Assembly (NCBI RefSeq): GCF_964355755.1
Contig: NC_092670.1
Location: 19,033,201 to 19,097,200, forward strand
Reading direction: 5' to 3'
DNA from: Antedon mediterranea
Lineage: Eukaryota; Echinodermata; Crinoidea; Comatulida; Antedonidae
DNA: 64,000 nt
A program made the translations under genes and the position numbers. Positions 38,092 through 47,530 of this stretch are shown one piece after another; position 1 is the first letter of the stretch; every line of letters starts with the position of its first letter. The notes under the pieces were generated by a model that made no database searches, was not told the DNA's origin, and saw only the letters and a list, made by a program, of their open reading frames with translations.

Positions 38092-38859
38092 CTACTTTGG
38101 TGATGTAGTAATTTTGGCGGATTTTGCCTTCCATACTCTTGAAATGTCGGGATTTTCCAGAAAGAGAACACCGCGAACAATTTTGTTTCGACACAGGCTA
38201 TTGTCTGTTAATATTTTATCCGTTTTATTGATCATTAAAGCATACAGATGATAAGCTTGAGCAGATAATATGTAAGTAGTATTCACTGAATCGAAAGAAA
38301 TAGCTTACAGTAAGAATAGATTAGACCATATTATATTAACTAAACTAGGCCTATAACCAGCCAGCCAAGCTAGAGCCTAGGCTAGCAAGTGACGGTCTTG
38401 ACAATTGAGTGACAGACGATCGGCTTTTTTTAAGACTATCGGGTACAAACCCGTGCTGACCTTCTGGCCGCGCCCAACTCTGTGGACGTTCGGGCTCAAC
38501 GCCTAAGACAATCGGGTCAATATAATTAGACGATCGGGCCCACTATAAAAATAAAGGAAAGAAGATTGGGTACACCAAAACGAATGAATTTATTTATTTA
38601 TAATTGTTCACCATAAAATAAATTAAGGGTGTTCTTTCCACGAGTTTGTGATACAATAGGCTATGTACATTCCGATACTCATTTATTCCAACTTTGTGGA
38701 CGTTCGGACCCAACGATGATCGGGCCAAACGTATAAGACGATCGGGCACATAAAAAAATGGGCCCGATCGTCTCTATGATGGCCACGATCGTCTGTTCAC
38801 CACTGTCTCTACTCTTTCTACCTAGCCTACCTCCGCACACTAGCTGGTTTACCTCCCAT
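38092..38859 (-). CDS. Possible two-exon gene for a 66-residue protein
   Basis: Not recognised. On the minus strand an ATG at 38859 is followed after seven bases by a good donor (GGGAG|gtaaac, exon 38853-38859). An acceptor tttcgattcag leads to an exon 38092-38285 that continues the frame to TAG, 201 nt in all. The protein begins MGVNTTYILSAQAYHLY and ends KITTSPK. It is basic, with a weakly hydrophobic N-terminal half. A minus-strand AATAAA near 37865 supports a 3' end. The start lies only about 220 bp from the STING copy 1 start on the other strand, so the two would share a divergent promoter. A competing open frame over 38679-38966 exists. Low confidence without transcripts. Confidence 0.35.
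38470..38775. repeat. GACGATCGGGC repeats with a 15-bp inverted pair
   Basis: GTGGACGTTCGG occurs at about 38481 and 38697. GACGATCGGGC-like words recur about six times from 38415 to 38775. AGACGATCGGGCCCA (38528-38542) is an exact reverse complement of TGGGCCCGATCGTCT (38759-38773). It is much richer in GC than its surroundings and lies within the intron of the possible minus-strand gene, upstream of the STING array. Probably an eroded transposon. Confidence 0.6.
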
Positions 38860-39080
38860 ATGTGGTGGTGGAAAATTGAGAGATAGCACATTGCTGGCTC
38901 TAAGGTTTTGGCAAAAATATTAATAGGCGTCCATTTTACCGCCCATATACTTGACATTGTAGACATACACAGTATTAAAGATCACTCATATTTCAAATAG
39001 GTGTCGCTACAAGTAATTGTCCTGACGATATTTTACTTGTTGTTTCAGATATAATCGAATAGAGATCAAAGAATTGCGAA

Positions 39081-41581
39081 ATGCCTGGGTAAGTCTCAAT
39101 TTGGAAATTATGCAAATCGTTCAAGCCAAAACATCTAATTAAAATATAAAATATTTAAACAGAGGGTAGGCCTAATATTTTAAAGGTTAACAACTCTCGT
39201 TTTTTTTTAAACAATCACCCATAAAGTATACTAAAACAACAGTCTCAATTAAAAAAAACTACACATAATGAATATTTATAATAGTATTTAACATGGTAAC
39301 TCTATCTTTTTAATCAATTTTTTTTTTATAGAAATTCATCGTCAACAAACTACGGCTTTGGAGAAGTATCAAGAAAAAGAGGAGAATGGAAAAAATATGC
39401 AGCATGTGTTTTTGTTGGTTTATTTGTTGGTCTATTGGGGTGGATGGCACCAGTTGTTCCACTGCAAAGAATTAAACAAATATCTGTGAATGGGACAAAG
39501 CTTGACCAACCCGATTTGTACTTCCTTAATATCTACCACTTGGTATTTTTTCTGCCTATAGTGTTTTACAGCGCCATCATTGTGAAATGGCTCCAGTGCT
39601 TTTTTGTGATGGTAGAAGAATTAAAACACATAAAAACTCGTCATAAGAACTCATTTCGCACATTAGTTGAGAACTGCTACCAAGTTTTCTGGACATTAAA
39701 ATCGTGGGTAGGACTTGGGATTTCATTGCTTATTGTGCATTGGATGAGAAGTATGGATAAAGAACTATTTGATAACCATTTTGTAATGTACTGGCCGATT
39801 GTGGTAACATCCGTTGGTATTAACTTAATTACCAACTACATACTGGGTTTTGAGGTTTGTATCAAACTAAATGAAAGTATACAGCTAATTTACAGACGAC
39901 AATGTCCAAATTTATGGGAATCTGTTTAATTGCTTATGCAGATTTGGAAAATATCTAGTTTTGGGATAGTTTCTGATTTTCCAAGTATTCACTGCTTTAA
40001 TTGATATAGTATTAACCTGACAGAATGTCTATTAAACACCATTCTAGGCTAACTAACATTTTTGTGCCCAGTGGACTAGTTCTCATCAAGCTTATTTAAC
40101 AGTAATCTTTATTATTCAGCGACATTTATAGTAATGCACTTGTTATTTTAAACTTTGCAGACTCTATCAGTTGTTGAACTGAGTGAAATCCATGAATCTA
40201 GCAATGTCTATGTCGCACAGGGCCTAGCATGGAGTTACTTCACTGGCTATCTCAAAATTATTCTGAAAGGTTTGTAATTTAGTGCATTTTTAAGATTCAT
40301 TACTTTTACAAAATTAACTTCAAACTTTATTTTTTGCATTTAGAAACTTTTTTTTTTTAAACAGAATTGGTTAAAGTAGAGTAGGGGTTACCCTGGTGTA
40401 TTGGTTAGTTTCAATGTGTCCTGAAAAAACGAATGAGCGATGTTTATTGGAAGCGGTATGATGACTATTGTGTAGATTGTCCCAGTTACGCTACACATTT
40501 ACAAAACAGGCTTTTTCTTTTTTTTTTTGCAGATCTTCAAGGAACTATTAAGAAAGATGAAAAAAAGTGGAAAAAAGAATATGAAGATGGAAACTTGCAA
40601 AGCAAATTTTATGCTATTATTCCTCTCAACTGTAAAATTCCTTCCAAACTTGGAGAGAGTGAAAAACACAGAGGAATTACTTTTGAGGGCAAGCTGCCTA
40701 CTTTGTTTGTCGATCGTGCAGGTGTAAAAGACAGACCTTACGTTAATTCAGTTTACAAAATTGACAATGAAAAAGGCGAAGTAAGTATAAATAGATAATT
40801 TATTGTTGTTCTATCAATCTTTACAACAAGAGAGTGACTAAATCTACTAAACATTGTCTCTTGTTTGCTGCAGGAATGTAAAAAAAAAAAGATGTTATCT
40901 GTCAATGCTTTTTTAATGTAAAAATGTCTTCTTCTTTTAGTATCACTATGCCATTTGTGAATATGTGACCATCATTGATACACTGTTCCAGATGCCTTCA
41001 TGTACTGATTTTGACCCACAAAACCGTGAAGAACAGTGCCGCTTGCTTGTCAGGAAACTTAGGGAATTGATTGAAAGTGATGATGAATGTCGAGAAAAAT
41101 GCGTAATTGTGATGTTTTCAGGTAATCTTTTTTTTACTATTGTGTCATTTCCAATAGAATATATTTGGTGAAATTTGTGACATGTCAGTTAACAATGGTT
41201 TGACATCCCTTTGTTCAGATAAAGGACTTGACCTGTGACAAGCTCTGTGTTGGCCATTTATGTACAATTCTAAACTTAATTGTAAATGATGCAAAACTGA
41301 TTCATTTACTTTGTCTAAAGCTCTGTCTACACTTGATGTGGAAAAAAATGTGATGTGGCCATATATGGACATGGTGATGTTATATCACTAATTTAAGCGT
41401 ATCACTACCATATTTGGGCACATCACACTTTTTTTGTCAAACTAGTTTGATAGTGTAGACAGAGCTTAATAATCATGTTAATAATGTTATTGCTTTTCTT
41501 TCAGGGGAAGATGAAGGCCCTCTATTAAGAGATGTTCTTCTTGACAGAATAAAAGAAAACCGGTTACAGATCAATGGCTAG
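39081..41581 (+). CDS. STING1: STING copy 1 (A-type, intact, 381 aa)
   Basis: STING is an ER membrane receptor for cyclic dinucleotides such as cGAMP that starts innate signalling. Six coding exons: 39081-39088 (only ATGCCTGG), 39332-39854, 40161-40269, 40533-40780, 40941-41121 and 41505-41581 (1146 nt; human STING has 379 residues). Exon 2 encodes four hydrophobic segments. Exons 3-6 encode the ligand-binding dimer domain: [15 protein letters not shown] (human S162, Y163, Y167), DRAGVKDRPYVNSVY (R232, R238, Y240, N242) and [11 protein letters not shown] (E260, T263). All pocket residues are kept. The protein stops at KENRLQING, so the vertebrate C-terminal tail that binds TBK1 and IRF3 is absent, as usual in invertebrates. 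A MITE lies in the last intron. Confidence 0.95.
41319..41466. mobile_element. MITE family 1, copy in the last intron of STING copy 1
   Basis: Starts AGCTCTGTCTACACTTGATG and ends TAGTGTAGACAGAGCT. TAA flanks on both sides (41316-41318 and 41467-41469). Part of its left end is deleted. Absent from the matching introns of STING copies 2 and 6, so it inserted after the duplications. Confidence 0.8.
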
Positions 41582-44050
41582 AAGCGAATGTCTAAGTGTG
41601 TTATGATGTGTCATGGTTTTTTAAGAGGCTGTGGAGATTTTTAATATTAAAATGTTTTTATGTATATTTTTGTTTGGCATCCTGACTATACGAGTTTGTT
41701 TTTGTCTACAATTGAATTAGATTCATTTTGTTGTGGTATTTTTTTAATTTAAATTTAAATTCTTAAACTTTGACATCTCACTATGTAAAAAGTGCAAGTG
41801 AAGGATTGTATGTATTATGTTGACTTTAACCAGGGTATTTTTATTTTATCTATTTTATTTAATCAAGATCAACAGTGGCACAAATTTATATTATTTTCAA
41901 ATAAAATGTATATATTAGTGTCTTTTATCATTTTTTACAAATAACAAATAGATGAACTTCCATTAACCCTATTCTATAACAATACAAGTATATACAGTAG
42001 TTAAAATTCTGCAACAATGGTGGGCATTTCTTTTCCTTTTTCATTTATTTTTCATTCATCAAGACTCAACAGATTGACACTATACAATATTATGTAAATA
42101 TTTTTCCATAAATATAATATTCATAAATAATGAATATACAATAGAAAGGACTTACATTATTATAAGATAAGATGAAATATACCAAAATCTATATGTAAAG
42201 TAAACTGTTTAGTTTAAAATGTATTACGATATAACATACATCATATTTTTGATACTTAATACTATTCATATAAAGTAGTTAATTAGAATAGGTAAAAATA
42301 TTCATGATTTTCTGCAATTTCTGTTAATTATTTAAGTTGTTGTGTTTCATGTCTATAATGTCAATATTTGCTAAAATGTATTTTGGTGCAGAATGAAGTA
42401 TTGATAAAAGGTAATTCAAGATAAATGATTTATTTAATTGAAATTCATGAATTGGACTTTAGAAAGCACAACAAATAAAACATACTTTTCAGCATCCGTC
42501 GTATCATTGATTGTACTGTAGTACTATTAATATACCGTAAAATATTTATGGAGGTGAACAAATTTTAATTGTCGATAACAAGTAACAACATAAATGTTAG
42601 AAACACATATACGAACAGTAATAAACGCCGAATATATATTTTAAAAGTTGGATATATTAATAAGAAGCCACACAAATAATGATAAAGAATGGGTTTTTTT
42701 TAAACCGTTTGAAAAATGGTAAAACTGACGAGTGTATTGAAAATGACTCCAATGTTATGCGTCGTCGGGGGAAATAAACATTTAAAACCGTAATAGTAAC
42801 GGCTTTTCATCTATATATAAATTTACGTAAGGGCAAAATTCGGTAAATCTCGGTTTATTTCTAGAATTTCTACTCGATGGTATATAAAGTTGGTTCATAC
42901 TTTCGGTACTGATTTTAACCATCTGATGTAACCCTGTTTACTAATTAAATTGAGTTAGGTAATTAGTTATTGACGATTAAAACGAATTTAGGTTCAACGA
43001 TTTGCCCCAAATAGGGGTGTTGTCCGATCGTGGTATACACTGTCTAATGGATGTCCATCTTGAAAAATACCCGCCACAAAAATACGAGGAGGCTTCGCAT
43101 TTTCCTATCTCCTCCTACGATAATTGTTTTTAATAGCTGAAAACTGGTTGAACAGCTAGAGTACAGCATCATAATGTTGAAGACGGGCCGATTTTCTTAA
43201 AAAAATACTATTTTGATAGATTTAATATACGATTATACAAATGTATTGATTTGCGATGAATGGAACATTCCAATCTCTGTTTCACAAGTGTCTATTCCCT
43301 CAGGCGTCGTAAAGGCAAGTACAGTACTGTATACTCGAAATTCGATCCATTTTTGTTTTCAATCTGTGCTGCAGAGGTTGGATATAATTTTTTTTTTAAA
43401 CGGATAATGAGCTAGCGTTTTCACTCGCCGTATATTATGTACAAATCTTTATTATTGCAGTTAAACCACCCACATCATCACCTTTCCCTCACTGGCATGA
43501 GTAGCGTTGTAAAACCAGTAGAGAATAGGCCGCGCCTACGGTACATAACATGCCCTAAACGCAGAACAACTTTGGTGGGTAGGGTAGGAACCAACTTAAG
43601 TATAAATTGGCTCTAAGAAACAATTGAAACCATTAGGCCTACTAATTAAGTTGAGTTAGATAATTTAATATTATGTTTTACTGTGTTTAGTGGTATATTA
43701 TTTGTAAAACATGAAAGCAATTAATATTTCGTTACTAAATGGATAAAGAATATATTTTAACATTGTTCCTCTTTGCACCCATCCTCTTCCCCATCCCTCA
43801 ACCCTAATATTACATACAAAACACAAATTAAGTTTGTTTAAATTTGACTTAAACAATTGGTCTTATTTGTGACAAGTTTCTCTTTCGGAAGTAATAGGGT
43901 GCTAATTTTAGTTGAGTACATAAATCACAGTGTCTATTTATTCGTTCCTGTACACGACATGTATTATTGTCCTGCGGTACGTACATTTGAAATCGCCAGT
44001 TTTTTAACGCTGAAATTATTATGTATTCGAGAACCATCTGTGAGCACGAC

Positions 44051-44087
44051 CTAGATGGTACGCGAGCGAAGCGAGCGTACCATCTAG
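44051..44087. other. Perfect 13-bp-stem hairpin upstream of STING copy 2
   Basis: CTAGATGGTACGC, an 11-base spacer GAGCGAAGCGA, then GCGTACCATCTAG. The stem is perfect and the GC content far exceeds its surroundings. Function unknown. It may be a transposon footprint. Confidence 0.6.
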
Positions 44088-44184
44088 TATTATTAATTTT
44101 TCTAAATCTTCATATGTGTTCGCATTATGTAACACAACGACAACATATTGTTCATTTAAATTTAGATACAAACATTTGTTGATC

Positions 44185-44192
44185 ATTTGCAT
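44185..44192 (+). promoter_or_regulatory. Octamer ATTTGCAT upstream of STING copy 2
   Basis: Perfect octamer (POU-factor type site) 106 bp before the ATG. It is embedded in a block (TTTGTTGAT.ATTTGCATATGAACGAGAC) also present upstream of copy 5. Confidence 0.45.
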
Positions 44193-44297
44193 ATGAACGA
44201 GACGAGATGTGCCAAGGGTCGTTGTCAACAATGGCCTCATAACGGTCGTCATAAATTTATAATTGTAACCAGTAGTATTGAGTCTACAATTTTTACA

Positions 44298-46150
44298 ATG
44301 GCGGGGTAAGTTTTCCCTGTTTTCTGTTACTAAAGATAATTTAAACTGTAAATTACGATTCCATAATATATTTTGTATTGTAGGTGTGATCACTGCATTG
44401 CAAACAACACACCGGGAACAACTCACATACTTATGTGGTGCCGAAAAAACGAGGTGAAAGGACACGATATACGGCCAACTTGTTTTGTTTTCTATTCGGT
44501 ATTTATAGTTTTTATTTGATCGCAACTACAGTTCAACTTGAAAAGATGGAAGAAAGAAGCTTTTGCAACTGGACACTAACGGCTGGCGAAGAAGAGTTAT
44601 GTCTTGTCCGTGAATACAACCATGTATTCTCTCTGCCTGTCCTATTTTTCAGTGCCATCATCTCAAAAATTGTTATGTGCTTGTTCGTGTTGGCCGAGGA
44701 ATACAAGCACAAGCAAAGTCGCCACAATAATTCAAACCGCCAGTTGCTTAAAAATTGCTTCCAGGTATTTCTGACAATGAATTTTTTAGTGGGATTTTGC
44801 ATTTTACTGGTTTCCCTATATTGGATAAGGAGTAAAGATATATATCTTTTTACCAATCACTGGTCACTCAACTGGCCAAACATCATAACGTCGGTCGGTG
44901 TCACAGTCATTACGAACTACGCATTTGGTTTCAAGGTTTGTACAGTTTTTTAGTAGGGCCTATATGATATTCTTAACATAAATAGGCTAATTTTGGACTT
45001 TTATGAAGCTGTTCTTAACTAGTTAACCAGTTGACCCACAACAATGAGCCATTTTTGTAGTTGTTTTTATTTTTTTTTATTTTCTATAGTCACTATCAGT
45101 TGTTGAAAACAGTGAAATCCATGAATCTAGCAATATCAATGTTGCACAGGGTCTAGCATGGAGTTATTTTACCGGGTATCTAAAAATCATTCTGAAAGGT
45201 TTGTGAATTAGCTTTTTTGCCTTAAAAATCAAAAAATAAACAATAACAAATCTTCAAAAATAATTTTTAAAAAAATACTTTATTTAACACTGTGCATATA
45301 CTAGTCTTCTTTCACATCGTCTGTTCTCTGAATTATATTACTAATATATAAAGTCATTCATTCTTTTACATTAAGCTGTATGAATATATCATTTTATCTC
45401 AGATCTTAAAGGAACTATAGAAAAAGATGAAATATGGAAACGTGAATTAAATCAGGGAAACCTGCAGTGCAAATTTTATGCTATTATACCTCGGAACTGT
45501 AGCATTCCTTCCAAACTTGGAGACAGCGACAAACACAGAGGAATTACAATTGTCAGTGATTTACCGGTTGTTGAAGAACCTCGTGCTGGTGTTACCAGGA
45601 GGTACATTAATTTAGTCTACAAAATTGAAAATGAAGAAGGAGTTGTAAGTAAAATCTGTACTGTAGTGCTAGTTCATATATAATAAATGGATAGCTAAGA
45701 AGTGGTTACTTTTTACAAAATATTTCAATATAGAGCCTTTTCTTTCAGTCGCACTATGCCATTTGTGAATATGTGACCATCATTGATACACTGTTCCAGA
45801 TGTCTTTGTATACTGAATTTAATGCACAGAAACGTGATGATCAGTGCCGTTTGCTCGTCAGAAAACTTACGGAACTAATTGATAGCAACGAAGATTGTCG
45901 AAATAAATGCGTCATTGTGCCTTTTTCAGGTAAACACAAAATAGTGTCTAAACCAATCATGTTTGCCCTGAAATTGTATGCGTGACTTTGTTTTATTTAA
46001 GAACATACAATCTTGATCTGAAATGGATTAATTTACTTTGCCTAACAAATTTGTTTAATTTATTGGTTTTTTTCAGGTGCAGATGATGGCCCTCTGTTAA
46101 GAGATGTCCTTCTTGATAAAATCAAAGAAAATCGGGTACAAATTAATTAG
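44298..46150 (+). pseudogene. STING1: STING copy 2 (A-type; N-terminal frame disrupted, otherwise intact)
   Basis: Exons by homology: 44298-44305 (ATGGCGGG), about 44384-44935, 45090-45198, 45403-45644, 45749-45929 and 46077-46150. Exons 3-6 and most of exon 2 (transmembrane region) are open and clearly STING. However, the frame matching the other copies (GNNSHTYVV...KKRGE) meets TGA at 44387-44389, and the frame from the exon 1 ATG runs to a stop inside transmembrane segment 1. The summed exon length is 2 mod 3, so a one-base indel near 44384-44414, a sequencing error, or an unseen start is implied. Ligand pocket: SYFTGY and CEYVT kept, but the lid reads PRAGVTRRYINLVY, one residue shorter than in copy 1. 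Ends KENRVQIN. Introns and 3' flank are nearly identical to copy 4. Confidence 0.8.
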
Positions 46151-47530
46151 TGGCTAAAAGTTGACTGAAAATGTATTATGATTACTGTAGCAGTGCCAGA
46201 GTAATCCTCGCCACAAGTGCCCATGATCTGACCATATATTTTGTCTACTTTTGATTTGATTTTGGTGGGGAGTTTTTTTTAGTTTCAATTTTTATTTGCA
46301 ATTCTTAGAATTCAAAATAATTTCAGTATCATATAGGCCTATATTTTTATGAAAAAACCGTAAAAATAAATGAACTAAATACAATTTTTTATAACAATAT
46401 TAGTACAGTATACAGGTTTTAACTTTAAACAAGGTATTTTTATTATTTTTGTTTTGTATCAAGGCTGAATAGTAAGTAACCAATTTCTGAATTAAGTGTG
46501 ATGGGTTAGGGTTTTATTCAAATTTTGTTTGCATTTCTTAGAATTAAAAATAATTTCAGTATCATATATATTATTATGAAAATACTAATAAATGAACTTT
46601 TCTATAATAATATAAGGACAGTATACAGGTCTTAACTTTGAACAGGGTATTTTTATTTATTTTTTATTTTTTTATCAAGGCTGAATAGTGTTTTCCTTTT
46701 ATGCATTTTATATATATAGATACTTGAAAAGTACTGATTAAAGGTTAATCAAATTAACAGTTAGTATAGTTAAATGCACATTTTATAATAAAATGTTTAG
46801 TTAGTAATTCTGCGTCATTTATCATTATAGTATTATTGATATACAGAATAAATGAAAACAAATATTAATCATTTGGTGTTCATGTCTATAATGTAAATAT
46901 TTGCCAAATAATAATAATAATAATAATCATCATATTTTGTGCAGAATGATTGTTGATAAAAAGGAATACAAAGTAAATGATTTTTTAAAATACGAACAGT
47001 AATATCCTAGAGTGTTAAAAAGAGTCATTATTTGAATCACCAACCATGAAAGCCCCGGTATTTTAATGGATTTCGGGTTCGATTTACACATATAATTGAA
47101 CATATAAAGAGCCACATATGACATGAAAGAACCTCACAACAAGTGTTAAAAAGAGCTGTATAAAATGGGCCGATTATTAATGACAATGCGCGCGCCGATC
47201 GAAATAATGTATTAAATGCGCGTGTCACATTACTCATTTTTCTAAAGCTTTTGTTCTCATGAAACATAACGATATTATATTCTTATGGAAAATCCAATTT
47301 AGATAATTTTAGATACTAGTTTGCATATAATGAACGATACTGTAGGCCATTGTCAACATTATACTCGATCCTGTTAAACCGGCATAACGCCAATTGCAAT
47401 TCGTCAAGAAAAGGGTCAGTATCGTTTCAAAGTTCAATCCTCGTTTCTCTCATAACATTTATTAATATCTTGTTATTTTTTTTCTCATTTTTATATACAG
47501 TATTATTGTGTATCCAGTGTATGTACAACA
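46151..47530. other. Intergenic region between STING copies 2 and 3
   Basis: 3' UTR of copy 2 followed by the shared intergenic module. It matches 52652-54261 (between copies 4 and 5) nearly base for base over more than 1 kb, for example GTATCAAGGCTGAATAGTAAG, TTAATCAAATTAACAGTTAG and AAAATGGGCCGATTATTAAT. A noncoding first exon of copy 3 probably ends near 47415, with its acceptor (TTATATACAG) at about 47500. Confidence 0.6.

Larger units (their letters stand above)
41582..44297. other. Intergenic region between STING copies 1 and 2
   Basis: The first 300 bp are the copy 1 3' UTR and resemble the sequence after the copy 7 remnant (GCGAATGTCTAA, CTGTGGAGAT, TTAATATTAAAATGTTT). From about 42600 it shares with the other intergenic regions a module around ACGAACAGTAAT and AAACGCCGAATAT, then GGGCCGATT near 43185. 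This shows that the duplicated unit includes intergenic DNA. No convincing gene is visible. The 62-65 codon frames overlap on both strands without motifs. Confidence 0.5.

Noticed and set aside
38679-38966. 95-codon minus-strand frame (MSTMSSIWAVKW...)
   Set aside because: Runs through the GACGATCGGGC repeat island and across a good donor site. The spliced 66-residue model is somewhat better supported, though neither is proven.
43213-44054. Small frames between STING copies 1 and 2
   Set aside because: They overlap on opposite strands, carry no motifs and are not preserved in the duplicated intergenic regions.
44435-44953. Start of STING copy 2 at the GTG at 44435
   Set aside because: Nuclear genes rarely start at GTG, and homology to the other copies continues upstream (GNNSHTY). 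A disrupted N-terminus is the better reading.
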